A stretch of 64,000 nucleotides of DNA from assembly GCF_014197615.1 (NCBI RefSeq), contig NZ_JACIFY010000010.1:1-64000 (forward strand). The letters run 5' to 3'. A program made the translations under genes and the position numbers. Source of the DNA: Rhizobium esperanzae (GTDB lineage Bacteria > Pseudomonadota > Alphaproteobacteria > Rhizobiales > Rhizobiaceae). Positions 1 through 9,200 of this stretch are shown here, one piece after another. The stretch's first letter is position 1. Every line of letters starts with the position of its first letter. Under the pieces are notes generated by a model, which had not been told where the DNA came from, made no database searches, and worked only from the letters and a program-made list of their open reading frames with translations.

Positions 1-108
1 TGCTCGCTGAGGCACGAGTTCAAAACCCAAGGATGACACGCATCCCCGTCGCACGACCCCATTATACACCAACGGCAACGTACAAGGATGAGGCTGGAGA
101 GAGCTCAG

Positions 109-152
109 AAAAATAAAAGGCCCGGCACGCAGTCGCGTGCCGGGCCTTTATC
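109..152 (-). terminator. Rho-independent terminator of the exported-protein gene
   Basis: A perfect GC-rich inverted repeat (arms AAAGGCCCGGCACGC-like, loop about 5 nt) is followed, reading on the minus strand, by a T-rich run. It lies just downstream of the stop codon of the minus-strand gene ending at 168, as expected for an intrinsic terminator. Bases 1-108 contain no gene I can support. Confidence 0.85.
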
Positions 153-167
153 GTCAGATCGAAGCGA

Positions 168-1355
168 TCAGTCGTTGGCCGAAACCTTGACGCCGAGCAC
201 CTGCGGCAGCGTGTTCGGAGCGCCCATGGCGGCACCGACGATCGTCGGGAACGGCACCGGCTTTTCGGGCGCGGCCTTGACGGTCAGGCTCTTCGGGTCG
301 TCGAGGAAGGTGTTGACGGCAGCCGAAACGGCGTTCTGCAGTTCCGGGATATTGAGCTGCGCCAGCATGATCGGCGTCATCGCCTTCAGCGAATCCGCCA
401 TCTGCTTGCCGGACATGTTCTGCTGCGAACCGGCGTAATCCAGCGCACGCTTGGTGATCGACGCATCTTCGAAACGCACCTGTGCGGCCTCGAAGGACAG
501 TTGCTGCATCAGGCCGAGCATGGCAAGGCCGAGCGCCTGCTGCGACTGTTCCTTGTTCGGATTGGTTTCGGATTCCTTCATCGCATCCTGCATCGATTTC
601 ATGAAGGCCATCGTGTAACCCGAGATCTTGAAGCCGAGATTCAGCTTGCCGATGTTGGTGAAGTCGAAGGCGAATTCCGAAATGTCGATGGTGCCGGGGG
701 CAAGTTCCCAGGCGCCCTTCATGGTGATGTCGCCCTGGACGTGCTGCAGGGCGAGCTTCTCGATCGCGTCCTTGCTCTGTGCGTCTTCGGCCTTGCTGAG
801 ATCGGCCTTCATGCTTTTGAAAGCGCCGTCGAAATCGAAGCCGGATTCGTCTTCGCGAAGCGTCAGGTTCATGTCGGTCTGGAGCAGCGAGAACACTTCC
901 GCGCCGTCCTTGACCACCTTCAACGGGCCGGTATGGGCGGTTTCGTAAAGCATCATCGTATCGAGTGAGTCGCCGCCAGCCGTTGCCGGCACGGAGATGC
1001 CGCCGAGCGTCAGTTCCTGCGCCGTCACGGTCACGCCGTCCTGGGTCTTGTTGATGTCGGGGAAGGCAGCTTCTTCGATGTAGTAGCCGCCGTCCTCGTC
1101 TTCTTCGACGCCGGAAAGGGTGATTTCGCCGATGGGCAGGCTTTCGCCGCCGGCCGGCTTGAGGGTGACATTCTTCAAGGTCACGGTCGTGCCGTCGATA
1201 TCGATATTCTCAGCCGCAATCGTCCCGCCCTGAGCGGCGTAGGCGGCATTGATCTTCTTCAGCAGATCGGTGCCGTCGAGAGCAAAAGCCGAGCCGGCGA
1301 GCGAGAAAAAGGCGGCGCCCGACAGCATCAGCCGCGTTGTCCGGTAAAAGTTCAT
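168..1355 (-). CDS. Exported hypothetical protein, 395 aa
   Basis: I do not recognise a named family. The N-terminus is a clear Sec signal peptide: basic residues, a hydrophobic stretch, and a likely cleavage after AGSAFA near residue 25, so the mature protein should be periplasmic or envelope-associated. The body is rich in Asp, Thr and Gly with repeated short beta-strand-like segments (ITLSGVEEDE, VTAQELTLGG) and no cysteine or catalytic motif I can name. The ATG at 1353-1355 is followed directly by the signal peptide, which supports this start. It is monocistronic, with its own terminator, and divergent from parC across about 236 bp that should hold both promoters. Codon use matches the core genes. 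Function unknown. Confidence 0.8.
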   Translation of the reverse strand: MNFYRTTRLMLSGAAFFSLAGSAFALDGTDLLKKINAAYAAQGGTIAAENIDIDGTTVTLKNVTLKPAGGESLPIGEITLSGVEEDEDGGYYIEEAAFPDINKTQDGVTVTAQELTLGGISVPATAGGDSLDTMMLYETAHTGPLKVVKDGAEVFSLLQTDMNLTLREDESGFDFDGAFKSMKADLSKAEDAQSKDAIEKLALQHVQGDITMKGAWELAPGTIDISEFAFDFTNIGKLNLGFKISGYTMAFMKSMQDAMKESETNPNKEQSQQALGLAMLGLMQQLSFEAAQVRFEDASITKRALDYAGSQQNMSGKQMADSLKAMTPIMLAQLNIPELQNAVSAAVNTFLDDPKSLTVKAAPEKPVPFPTIVGAAMGAPNTLPQVLGVKVSAND

Positions 1356-1591
1356 GGGGTGATTCCTCTGGTGGCGTGATGGCGGTTTGGAAATCTGCAG
1401 CTACACTACTACGGATTGGGCCCGCTTTATATTTACGGACTTCTAAATTTCCGTTGAAAGGAACGGCAAACGAAGTCCAAATTGCGGCGAAGCGTTTGTC
1501 TCATCCTTTGATGTCATTCCCAAGACTTCATCCACAGCTGCAATGGCCCGGATTCCTTGCCCGCCAGCCTCTTCTGGGCTAGTCAGAACCT

Positions 1592-3847
1592 ATGGGACAA
1601 GAGATTTTGCCGCCTTCTGGCGGAGACGACGACAACATCCAGCCGGTCGACCTCAAGGCAGCGCTCGAGCAGCGTTATCTCGCCTACGCACTGTCGACCA
1701 TCATGCACCGCGCTTTGCCCGACGTGCGCGACGGGCTGAAGCCGGTCCATCGCCGCATCGTCTATGCGATGAACGAGATGGGCCTGAGGCCGACTTCGGC
1801 CTTCAGGAAATGCGCCAAGATCGTCGGCGAAGTGATGGGTAACTACCATCCGCATGGCGACCAGTCGATTTATGATGCGCTTGCCCGTCTCGCCCAGGAT
1901 TTCTCGCAGCGCTACACGCTGGTCAACGGCCAGGGCAATTTCGGCAACATCGACGGCGACAGCCCCGCCGCCATGCGTTACACCGAATCGAAGATGACGG
2001 CGGTCTCGGAACTGCTGCTCGAGGGCATCGATCAGGATGCCGTCGATTTCCGCGACACCTATGATGAATCGAATTCCGAGCCGGTCGTCCTTCCCGGCGC
2101 TTTCCCGAACCTGCTTGCCAACGGTTCCTCCGGCATTGCCGTCGGCATGGCGACCTCGATCCCGTCGCACAATGCCCATGAGCTTTGCGACGCCGCCCTG
2201 CATCTGATCAAACATCCCGATGCAACGGTCGAAAAGCTCGTCGAATTCATTCCCGGCCCGGATTTCCCGACAGGCGGCATCATCATCGACAGCCGCGACA
2301 GCATCATCGAGAGCTACCGCACCGGCCGCGGCGGTTTCCGCGTGCGGGCGAAATGGCAGACGGAAGATCTCGGCCGCGGCGGCTACCAGATCGTCATCAC
2401 CGAAATCCCCTTCCAGGTGCAGAAGTCGCGGCTGATCGAAAAGATCGCCGAGCTGCTGATCGCCCGCAAGCTGCCGCTCCTGGAAGACATCCGCGACGAA
2501 TCGGCCGAGGACATCCGTGTCGTGCTGGTGCCGAAGACCCGCAGCGTCGATCCGACCATCCTGATGGAATCGATGTTCAAGCTGACGGAGCTGGAAAGCC
2601 GCTTCCCGCTCAACATGAACGTCCTGTCCATGGGCCGCATCCCGCGTGTCATGGCGCTGAACGAGGTGCTGAAGGAGTGGCTGGATCACCGCCGTGAGGT
2701 CCTGCAGCGCCGCTCGCGCTTCCGCCTGGCGGCGATCGACAGGCGTCTCGAAATCCTCGGCGGCCTGCTGATTGCCTACCTCAACATCGATGAAGTGATC
2801 AGGATCATCCGCGAGGAGGACGAGCCGAAGCCGGTCATGGTGGCGCGCTGGGATCTGACCGACAATCAGGTCGAGGCGATCCTCAACATGCGGCTGCGCT
2901 CTCTGCGCAAGCTTGAAGAGTTCGAGATCCGCAAGGAATTCGACGAACTCACCAGGGAAAAGGGCGAGATCGAAGCGCTGCTTGCCTCCGACGACAAGCA
3001 GTGGCAGACGGTCGCCTGGGAAATCGGCGAAGTGAAGAAGAAGTTCGCCAAGGCGACCGAGGTCGGCCGCCGCCGCACCCAGTTTGCCGACGCACCCGAG
3101 GCCGACGAGGAAGCGATCCAGCAGGCGATGATCGAGAAGGAACCGATCACCGTCGTCATTTCCGAAAAGGGCTGGATCCGTGCGCTGAAGGGCCATATCG
3201 CCGATACGGCGACGCTGACCTTCAAGGAAGGCGACGGCCTGAAGGTGGCCTTCCCGGCGCAGACGACGGACAAGATTCTGATCGTCACCACGGGCGGCAA
3301 GGCCTTCACGCTCGGCGGCGATAAGCTGCCGGGTGGCCGCGGCCATGGCGAGCCGCTGCGCATCATGGTCGACATGGACAACGATCAGGCGGTGCTCACC
3401 GCTTTCGTCCACGATCCCTCGCGCAAGCAGCTGATCGTCTCGACAGCCGGCAACGGCTTCGTCGTTCCCGAAGCCGAGCTGGTCGCCAATACCCGCAAGG
3501 GCAAGCAGATCATGAACGTCGCACTGCCCGAGGAAACGCAGCTGCTGGTGCCCGTTGGCGGCGACCATGTCGCCGTCGTCGGCGAAAACCGCAAGCTGCT
3601 GGTCTTCCCGCTGGCGCAGGTGCCGGAAATGTCGCGGGGCAAGGGCGTGCGCCTGCAGCGATACAAGGATGGCGGCATCTCGGACGTTCGCTGCTTCGCG
3701 ATAGCAGACGGCCTTATCTGGGAAGACAGTGCCGGCCGCACCTTCACGAAGAACAAGGACGAGCTTGCCGAGTGGCTGGCCGACCGCGCCACCGCCGGCC
3801 GTACCGTGCCGAAGGGCTTCCCGCGCAGCGGCAAGTTCGCCGGCTGA
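1592..3847 (+). CDS. parC: DNA topoisomerase IV subunit A (ParC), 751 aa
   Basis: This is the breakage-reunion subunit of topoisomerase IV, which works with ParE to decatenate replicated chromosomes. The N-terminal domain carries the GyrA/ParC core: the [22 protein letters not shown] start (around residue 40), the HPHGD segment and the catalytic tyrosine in AAMRYTE. The second half gives the coiled-coil arm (residues about 350-500) and a degenerate beta-pinwheel C-terminal domain, typical of ParC rather than GyrA. Length equals the family norm (E. coli about 752). The residue after HPHGD, where E. coli ParC has Ser80, is Gln; this probably reflects the alphaproteobacterial sequence rather than acquired resistance. 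Stands alone, with a repeat hairpin after the stop. Confidence 0.95.
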   Translation: MGQEILPPSGGDDDNIQPVDLKAALEQRYLAYALSTIMHRALPDVRDGLKPVHRRIVYAMNEMGLRPTSAFRKCAKIVGEVMGNYHPHGDQSIYDALARLAQDFSQRYTLVNGQGNFGNIDGDSPAAMRYTESKMTAVSELLLEGIDQDAVDFRDTYDESNSEPVVLPGAFPNLLANGSSGIAVGMATSIPSHNAHELCDAALHLIKHPDATVEKLVEFIPGPDFPTGGIIIDSRDSIIESYRTGRGGFRVRAKWQTEDLGRGGYQIVITEIPFQVQKSRLIEKIAELLIARKLPLLEDIRDESAEDIRVVLVPKTRSVDPTILMESMFKLTELESRFPLNMNVLSMGRIPRVMALNEVLKEWLDHRREVLQRRSRFRLAAIDRRLEILGGLLIAYLNIDEVIRIIREEDEPKPVMVARWDLTDNQVEAILNMRLRSLRKLEEFEIRKEFDELTREKGEIEALLASDDKQWQTVAWEIGEVKKKFAKATEVGRRRTQFADAPEADEEAIQQAMIEKEPITVVISEKGWIRALKGHIADTATLTFKEGDGLKVAFPAQTTDKILIVTTGGKAFTLGGDKLPGGRGHGEPLRIMVDMDNDQAVLTAFVHDPSRKQLIVSTAGNGFVVPEAELVANTRKGKQIMNVALPEETQLLVPVGGDHVAVVGENRKLLVFPLAQVPEMSRGKGVRLQRYKDGGISDVRCFAIADGLIWEDSAGRTFTKNKDELAEWLADRATAGRTVPKGFPRSGKFAG

Positions 3848-3854
3848 AGCTTTG

Positions 3855-3892
3855 CAGCGTCCTGCGTCTGTTCAGACGCGCAAAGGACGCTG
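3855..3892. repeat. Palindromic intergenic repeat after parC
   Basis: Two-part imperfect hairpin: CAGCGTCCT (3855-3863) pairs with AGGACGCTG (3884-3892), and inside it GTCTG pairs with CAGAC. The flank reads TGTAACTCTTTGA. From memory, this motif is a repeated extragenic palindrome in Rhizobium genomes. It may also serve as the parC terminator or mRNA stabiliser, although no T-run follows. Confidence 0.65.
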
Positions 3893-4067
3893 TAACTCTT
3901 TGATTTGCCCCGGAAGTAAATTCCGCATTCGGCTCTTGGCGGGCGCGGGAACTCCTCTATCTCATTTTCGTTACCAAAAATATGAGAAGGTCGATTCCGA
4001 GGCTGGCGGAATGGCTGAGGCCCGTGCGCTTGGGGAAAGCGCGCGTGCCCTTACCGGAGGAAAATCG

Positions 4068-4526
4068 ATGCCCGCCAGCACCATCAAATTACATGTCAGC
4101 CACACCTACAGGGCGCCGCCCGCGGTCGTCTACGACGCCTGGCTCAATCCCGAAATCGCCCGCCGCTTCCTGTTTGCCACCGATGACGGCCATGTTATCC
4201 GCGCAGATATCGATCCGCATGTCGGGGGCCGTTTCTTCGTCGTCGATCGCCGCCCGACCGGCGACGCCTTTCACCAGGGCGTTTTCCTGGAACTGAAGCG
4301 CCCGCAACGCATGGTCTTCAGCTTCTCGGTCGAGGAGCACGACCACAATTGCGACCGTGTCCAAATCGACATCGAACCTCTCGGCGGCGGCAGCCGCCTG
4401 ACACTCACCCACGAAATGTGCGCCGAATGGGCCGAACATGAGGAAAAGACCCGGCAGGGCTGGGCGCATGTGGTCGAAGGGCTTGGCAGGGAGCTGGAAC
4501 AGCAGCAGATGAAGGCTACCGGTTGA
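4068..4526 (+). CDS. SRPBCC / AHSA1-domain protein, 152 aa
   Basis: A small START-like (SRPBCC superfamily) protein of the activator-of-Hsp90-ATPase-homologue type. The family signature is visible: an early THTYRAPPAVVYDAWLNPE strand-helix, GGRFFVVDRR in the middle, and the C-terminal THEMCAEWAEHEEKTRQGW helix that closes the hydrophobic cavity. Family members bind small lipophilic ligands or act as stress-related accessory proteins; the ligand here is unknown. The frame is open upstream, but the ATG at 4068 has GGAGG seven bases before it and begins exactly at the domain, so I chose it. The last codons overlap the end of the convergent Doc-like remnant. Confidence 0.85.
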   Translation: MPASTIKLHVSHTYRAPPAVVYDAWLNPEIARRFLFATDDGHVIRADIDPHVGGRFFVVDRRPTGDAFHQGVFLELKRPQRMVFSFSVEEHDHNCDRVQIDIEPLGGGSRLTLTHEMCAEWAEHEEKTRQGWAHVVEGLGRELEQQQMKATG

Positions 4527-4812
4527 GCGCTACGGTGAAGTCACGGAGGAAACGTGTAGCGCCTTCCTCGTCGATCTCGCCGGCTGCGACGGCAAGAACG
4601 AATGTAATCACCTGTGCGTTGTCTGCATTGACGACATAGTTGTTGATGTAGAGGAACGTAAAGGCTGCGAGATAGCCTGTACGTTCATTCCCGTCCACAA
4701 ATGGATGGTTTTTGACAATGGCATAGAGATAGGCTGCTGCGAATGCGAAGGTATCGGTTTCGCCAGCCTTATTCAGCGGGCGTGCCAAACTGGTTTCCAA
4801 GGCATTGGCATC
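4516..4812 (-). pseudogene. Doc/Fic-type toxin, N-terminally truncated remnant
   Basis: The reading frame encodes the C-terminal two thirds of a death-on-curing (Doc) protein: ALETSLARPLNKAGE, then the Fic-fold motif NHPFVDGNERTGYLAAF, then the usual GEIDEEGATRFLRDF ending. Doc proteins AMPylate or phosphorylate targets such as EF-Tu. The first 30 or so residues expected of Doc (a leader ending near GGLE) are absent: the frame is closed by the antitoxin stop codon at 4813-4815, and the only initiator-like codon is TTG at 4800. The motif has Glu where most Doc proteins have Lys (GNKR). Most likely a deletion removed the toxin start, leaving an inactive remnant. Alternatively a short protein starts at TTG 4800. 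Confidence 0.65.
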
Positions 4813-5039
4813 TCATTTTGCGAGTTCCCGGAGCGCCACCCGATATTTTTCCATGCCGATACGGGTTGCTCGCATTTGCTCCGCGAGGTCCGCCGATTCC
4901 GGTACCAGCTGAATATTACCCTCGATTTCTTGCAACTCGAGGCTGTCGCCGCTGCTCAGACCCAGCCGTTGCGGCACCACTTTCGGGATAATGATACCCT
5001 CGGAATTTCCGATCTTGGGAATTACGACGTTCGTTGCAT
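4813..5039 (-). pseudogene. AbrB/MazE-type antitoxin with disrupted start
   Basis: Translated on the minus strand, the segment gives NVVIPKIGNSEGIIIPK followed by RLGLSSGDSLELQE and a charged C-terminal tail. This is the SpoVT/AbrB swapped-hairpin fold of MazE/PemI antitoxins. The frame has no ATG, GTG or TTG before the domain. The nearest ATG (5037-5039) reads MQRTS and stops, but adding one base after ATGCA would place it in frame with the domain. It ends immediately before the truncated Doc remnant, the normal order for an antitoxin-toxin pair. A single-base deletion at the start is the simplest explanation. A non-standard start or a sequencing error is possible. Confidence 0.6.
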
Positions 5040-5089
5040 CCTCCGTGTGGTAACGGAGTTATAACGGGGTGGCTGAAAGGCAACAACGC

Positions 5090-5974
5090 CTATGCCGCAG
5101 GCTGTCTGCTGCTTTTGTCCCGCGCCATCCAGAGGGAATGCCCGCCGATTGTCGCCACCAGGATGCCACCGCCGACGAGTGTCATCGTCGCGGGCGTTTC
5201 GGCAAAGATCAGCCAGACCCAGATCGGCGCGAGCACTGTTTCCAGCAGATAGAACATGCCGACTTCGGGCGCTGAAAGATAACGCGGCCCGGTCGCGAGG
5301 CACCAGAAGGCGATCGGCATCACGATGGCGCCGTTGAGCAGGATCCAGCCGGGATGGGCGATGGCAAGCCCTGTGGGCAGCGCTTGCGCCAGGCCGATCG
5401 CGGCTGGCAGGATGGCGGCCAGCAGCGGGACGAAGCCCATTTTCCGGCGCGAGGCACGCCCGACCGTGATGGCTGCGGCAAGAATGAGCGCGCTGAGAAG
5501 CGCCATGGCGTCACCAAAAACATGGCCGCTCGCAAGCCCTTCGCGCACGATCAGTCCGACGCCCACGACCATGAACAGCATGGCGATCAGCGTTGCTGCC
5601 GGTGGTTTCTCCTTCAGGAAAATCCAGGAAAGAAGCGCCCCGAACATCGGGTTGAAGGCGACGATGAAGACGACATTGGCTGTCGCCGTATTGAAGACGG
5701 CCAGCACGAAGGTGAGGGACGAAATGCCGTAGAGCAGGCCGGCGAAAACGCCGGCTCGCCCCGGAATGAGGATCGGCCATTTGCCAGAGGCAAGGCGCAT
5801 CGCTCCAAGGATGACGAGCGTGGCGACAACCGTTGCAGCACTTCGCGTTCCGAGCACCGACCAGATGTCGCCATCGCCAAGACGGACGAGCGGGATATCC
5901 ATGGAAAGCGCCAGCCCGCCGATCGCCGTCAGCAGCAGACCCTTCCGATGATCGGAAAGAGCAGTGGGAAACAT
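5090..5974 (-). CDS. EamA/RhaT-family (DMT superfamily) transporter, 294 aa
   Basis: An inner-membrane drug/metabolite transporter with two EamA repeats, giving about ten hydrophobic helices. Helix 1 lies at residues 12-30, and the repeat boundary is near the short loop around residue 145-150. FNPMFGALLSWIFLKEKP at the end of the first repeat and YLLETVLAPIWVWLIF in the second are the usual helix 4-5 and 9-10 regions. Substrate is not readable from sequence; relatives export amino acids, purines or solutes. The ATG at 5972-5974 directly abuts the bpt stop codon at 5975, so the two genes are almost certainly co-transcribed. Confidence 0.88.
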   Translation of the reverse strand: MFPTALSDHRKGLLLTAIGGLALSMDIPLVRLGDGDIWSVLGTRSAATVVATLVILGAMRLASGKWPILIPGRAGVFAGLLYGISSLTFVLAVFNTATANVVFIVAFNPMFGALLSWIFLKEKPPAATLIAMLFMVVGVGLIVREGLASGHVFGDAMALLSALILAAAITVGRASRRKMGFVPLLAAILPAAIGLAQALPTGLAIAHPGWILLNGAIVMPIAFWCLATGPRYLSAPEVGMFYLLETVLAPIWVWLIFAETPATMTLVGGGILVATIGGHSLWMARDKSSRQPAA

Positions 5975-6751
5975 TCAGCCGGGGGTGCTTTCGGGCATCG
6001 AGGAGGGATCGAAACGTTCCCAGCCGCGCGGGGTCAGATGTTCTTGCGGCTGGAAGCGGGTCTTGTAGTCCATTTTTCGCGACCCTTGAACCCAGTAGCC
6101 GAGGTAGACATGCGGCAGGCCCAGCGCTTTGGTACGCCTGACATGGTCGAGAATCATGAAGGTGCCGAGCGACCGCCGCTCGACATCGGGATTGAAATAG
6201 GAATAGACCATCGACAGCCCGTCGCTCATCGTGTCGGTCAGCGCAGCGGCAAGCAGCTCGCCCTTCGGCCGCTGCTCCAGTCCGGAGCCTTCCTCGCGCC
6301 GGCGATATTCGACGATTCGCGTGTTCACATGTGTATCTTCCACCATGATTGCATAATCGAGCACAGTCATGTCGGACATGCCGCCCTGCTGGTGGCGGAA
6401 ATCGAGATAACGTCGGAAGAGCGAATATTGTTCGCTGGAAGGCTGGGCGGCGAATTCGGTGGCGATGACGTCGGAATTGGCGGCAAGCACCCGCTTCATC
6501 GATTTCGTCGGTTCGAATTCCTGGGCGAGAATGCGCACGGAAACGCAGGCGCGACAGGATTCGCAGGCCGGGCGGTAGGCGATATTCTGGGAACGGCGGA
6601 AACCGCCCTGGGTCAGGATGTCATTCATCTCGGCGGCGCGCGGGCCGACCAGATGGGTGAATACCTTGCGCTCCATCTCATGCGGCAGATACGGACACGC
6701 AGCCGGAGCCGTCAGATAAAACTGCGGGGATGGCGTTGTCTGCGTATTCAT
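5975..6751 (-). CDS. bpt: Aspartate/glutamate leucyltransferase (Bpt), 258 aa
   Basis: Leucyl-tRNA:protein transferase of the Bpt class, which adds Leu to proteins with N-terminal Asp or Glu and so feeds them to the ClpS/ClpAP N-end rule pathway. Family features: [10 protein letters not shown] near residue 19, the cysteine cluster [15 protein letters not shown] near residue 60, and the GNAT-like core with [20 protein letters not shown] and [15 protein letters not shown]. The frame extends 16 codons further upstream, but the ATG at 6749-6751 (MNTQTTPS) matches the usual start and length of the rhizobial protein. First gene of a two-gene unit with the DMT transporter. Confidence 0.93.
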   Translation of the reverse strand: MNTQTTPSPQFYLTAPAACPYLPHEMERKVFTHLVGPRAAEMNDILTQGGFRRSQNIAYRPACESCRACVSVRILAQEFEPTKSMKRVLAANSDVIATEFAAQPSSEQYSLFRRYLDFRHQQGGMSDMTVLDYAIMVEDTHVNTRIVEYRRREEGSGLEQRPKGELLAAALTDTMSDGLSMVYSYFNPDVERRSLGTFMILDHVRRTKALGLPHVYLGYWVQGSRKMDYKTRFQPQEHLTPRGWERFDPSSMPESTPG

Positions 6752-6894
6752 CTGTCGCGGAAATTTCCTTGTCGAAACCGTGCCGTTTCTTGACAGCATG
6801 ACCTAAGAATAGAAAACGTCAACAGCAGGGTGGGCTTCGCCTTCATTTCAGTCTTCTAATTTGAGATATGGGGCGCCGGCACGCCTGGGCAAAG

Positions 6895-6925
6895 AGAAAG
6901 CGGAGACTTTATTTCGTCTCCGCTT
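6895..6925 (-). terminator. Terminator-like hairpin after the RDD gene
   Basis: AAGCGGAGAC and GTCTCCGCTT form a perfect ten-base-pair stem with an eight-base loop. Read on the minus strand it is followed by TCTCTTT. It lies about 30 bases past the stop of the RDD-domain gene and before the bpt promoter region. Confidence 0.7.
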
Positions 6926-6956
6926 GAGGATTTCAGCAGCAATCTCTGTCAGCCGC

Positions 6957-7415
6957 TCAGGCGGTCCGCACCGTCACCGTGCCGACAAGCAGGTCGTGGA
7001 TGAGACGGCTGCGCTCGGTAAACAGACCGGCAAGCAGGATGAGCGGCGTCAGCACCGAGTTGAGGATCCAGAACAGCGCCAGATGCACGATCGCCGTCAG
7101 GAAGTCCATCGGCCGGCCGTCGACGCGCACGATCGCGATCCCCATCGCGCGCATGCCGAGAGAGGCCTGGCTCGACCCGCCCACCGTCAGGCCGAAGTAA
7201 ACGCCGGCGACGATGACGAAGAGGGCAGGGTAAAGCAGGAAGCCGAGGCCGAGCGTGAGGATCGACAGGAAGAACAGCACCACCGCGGCTGGAATCCAGA
7301 GCAGCGCCACGATGACGTAATCGAGGATGAAGGCGAAGACGCGGCGGCTCAACACGCCGCTATAGGCGCGCCAGTCCTCCGGTGCGGCATAAAGCGGATT
7401 GGGGTTGTAGCTCAT
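6957..7415 (-). CDS. RDD-family membrane protein, 152 aa
   Basis: A small integral membrane protein of the RDD family. The name-giving pattern is visible as SRRVFAFILDYVIVALLW (Arg in the first half, Asp in helix 1), followed by two more hydrophobic helices and the RAMGIAIVRVDGRP segment. Some RDD proteins are linked to ion or metabolite transport, but most have no assigned role. The ATG at 7413-7415 (MSYNPNP) is preceded by GAGGAG at normal spacing; the longer open frame upstream overlaps hemB and is not needed. Encoded directly downstream of hemB with a 73-base gap, so probably in its transcript. Confidence 0.85.
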   Translation of the reverse strand: MSYNPNPLYAAPEDWRAYSGVLSRRVFAFILDYVIVALLWIPAAVVLFFLSILTLGLGFLLYPALFVIVAGVYFGLTVGGSSQASLGMRAMGIAIVRVDGRPMDFLTAIVHLALFWILNSVLTPLILLAGLFTERSRLIHDLLVGTVTVRTA

Positions 7416-7488
7416 CTCAATCTCCTCAGGAAAAGCGATGCCGCTGATATGGTATCGGCGCGACGAAATACAATAATTCGCCTTATAC

Positions 7489-8502
7489 TCATCGTTTGCT
7501 GAGAATTTTCGCCACCTCGACTGCGAAATAGGTGAGGATACCGTCGCATCCCGCCCGCTTGAACGACAGCAGCGTTTCGAGCATCGCCCGTTCGCCATCG
7601 ATCCAGCCGTTCATCGCCGCCGCCTTGATTTGCGAATATTCGCCGGACACCTGGTAGGCGAAGGTCGGCAGGCCGAAGGCCTCCTTCATCCGCCAGCAGA
7701 TATCGAGATAGGGCAGGCCGGGCTTGACCATCAGCATGTCGGCGCCTTCTTCGACGTCGAGGGCCGCATCGCGGATCGCCTCGGTGCCGTTGGCGGGGTC
7801 GATATAATAGGTCTTCTTGTCGCCTTTCAGCAGTCCGCCCGTCGAGATCGCCTCGCGATAGGGGCCGTAGAAGGCGGAGGCGAATTTCGTCGCATAGCTC
7901 ATGATGCCGACGCTCTGGTGGCCGGCCGCATCGAGCGCCATGCGGATCGCGCCGATGCGCCCGTCCATCATTTCCGACGGCGCGATGATGTCGGCACCGG
8001 CATCGGCCTGCATGACGGCGGCGCGCGCCACCTGGTCGACGGTCTCGTCATTGACGATCTCGCCGCCTCTCAGGATGCCGTCATGGCCGTGGCTGGTGAA
8101 GGGATCGAGCGCGACATCGGTGATGACGCCGATATTGGGCACCGCCTTCTTGATCGCCGCGGTTGCCTGATTGATCAGATTGTTGGCTTCGAGGCTGTTG
8201 GAACCGGTCTCGTCGCGCAGTTCCATCTCGATATTGGGGAAGGTGGCGATCGCCGGAATGCCGAGGCCGGCGGCTTCCCGTGCCGCCTCGACGGCTTTGT
8301 CGATGCTCATGCGGTTGACGCCGGGCATGGCCGCGATCGGATCGATGATGCCGGAGCCCGGCACGATGAAGATCGGCCAGATCAGGTCGTCGACGGTCAG
8401 CCGGTTCTCCTGCACCAGCCGGCGCGTCCAATCCGCCTTGCGGTTGCGTCGCATGCGGCGATGGCCGGTGATGTCGTCGACGAGATGCGTCCTGTCCTGC
8501 AT
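7489..8502 (-). CDS. hemB: Delta-aminolevulinic acid dehydratase (porphobilinogen synthase), 337 aa
   Basis: Condenses two 5-aminolevulinate molecules to porphobilinogen, the second step of haem and tetrapyrrole synthesis in the cytoplasm. The two active-site lysines are seen in SYATKFASAFYGPYR and MLMVKPGLPYLD. At the metal site the sequence reads DVALDPFTSHGHDG, with Asp where zinc-dependent enzymes have Cys, so this is the Mg-type (cysteine-poor) form expected in rhizobia. The N-terminus MRRNRKADWTRRLV is also typical. I placed the start at the ATG 8500-8502 (MQDRTHLV), which gives the normal length for rhizobial HemB. Divergent from the DUF6163-like gene across about 130 bp. Confidence 0.95.
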   Translation of the reverse strand: MQDRTHLVDDITGHRRMRRNRKADWTRRLVQENRLTVDDLIWPIFIVPGSGIIDPIAAMPGVNRMSIDKAVEAAREAAGLGIPAIATFPNIEMELRDETGSNSLEANNLINQATAAIKKAVPNIGVITDVALDPFTSHGHDGILRGGEIVNDETVDQVARAAVMQADAGADIIAPSEMMDGRIGAIRMALDAAGHQSVGIMSYATKFASAFYGPYREAISTGGLLKGDKKTYYIDPANGTEAIRDAALDVEEGADMLMVKPGLPYLDICWRMKEAFGLPTFAYQVSGEYSQIKAAAMNGWIDGERAMLETLLSFKRAGCDGILTYFAVEVAKILSKR

Positions 8503-8633
8503 GATATTGATCCCGAGCCCATTCCATTTATCGGAGCGCTCATTATCATGGCGCCCGGAAAATCCAAACCGGACGATTGGCCGCGGCGGAAAAACTGCTT
8601 GTAACGATACGATCCCCAACCGATGTTTGCGCC

Positions 8634-9071
8634 ATGGAAACCGATTCCCCGACGATACCGAAACGCACCCTGGCCGACATTCTCTTCATTCTCTTCCTGA
8701 GACTGGTGGCCGTATCCTGCTTCTGGTTCGGCCTGCAATATTGGGCGATGCTCGTCGGTTATTCGCTGGTCGGCGCCGGCCGCTTCGATCTTTTGAGCCT
8801 GCCGTGGAAGGTGGCGAGCACCAGCCTCGCCGTGCTCTTTCCCGTCGCGTCGCTCGGCCTCTGGCTGACCGTCTCCTGGGGGCCGGTCATCTGGGTGCTG
8901 GCCGCCGGCGGCCAGATCCTGATGTATGGCCTGCTGCCGGATATTTTCGGCCCCAACAAGCTGATCATCCTGCTGCATGTCATCGTCGCCGTCGTTTACT
9001 GGATTTTCCGCCTCTTGCTCTGGCTGGAAAAGCGCCGGCACCGCCGCCAGGTAAGCGTTGATTTACCCTGA
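8634..9071 (+). CDS. DUF6163-like membrane protein, 145 aa
   Basis: A small inner-membrane protein with four predicted hydrophobic helices (about residues 14-35, 48-70, 76-95, 105-122) and a basic C-terminal tail (EKRRHRRQ). I recall this arrangement next to hemB and ldtR in Rhizobiaceae as a protein of unknown function. The ATG at 8634 (METDSPTIPK) is chosen because it leaves a promoter region of about 130 bp to hemB. Enzymatic motifs are absent. Function unknown. Confidence 0.75.
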   Translation: METDSPTIPKRTLADILFILFLRLVAVSCFWFGLQYWAMLVGYSLVGAGRFDLLSLPWKVASTSLAVLFPVASLGLWLTVSWGPVIWVLAAGGQILMYGLLPDIFGPNKLIILLHVIVAVVYWIFRLLLWLEKRRHRRQVSVDLP

Positions 9072-9200
9072 GACAACGTGGGGTTTCCAGTAAGGCTCCG
9101 TTAAGCCTGCGGTTTAAGTCGAATTTTATATGTATTCGATAGGGTCTCACTCAAGGCGGGAAGAAAACGACACCGCCAATCAAACAGTGAGGCAGTCAAT

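Noticed and set aside
1837..1920. Quinolone-resistance mutation in ParC (Gln after HPHGD)
   Set aside because: The residue may simply be the normal alphaproteobacterial one; without an alignment a resistance claim is not justified.
1583..3568. 661-codon antisense frame inside parC
   Set aside because: Mirror of a GC-rich coding sequence; composition is Asp/Arg/His/Leu-biased with no domain, and parC is certain.
3990..4062. tRNA-like stretch before the SRPBCC gene
   Set aside because: Some arms seem to pair, but there is no proper acceptor stem or T-loop TTCGA; it is non-coding leader.
5354..6793. 479-codon plus-strand frame over the transporter and bpt genes
   Set aside because: Antisense shadow; both minus-strand genes have clear families and starts.
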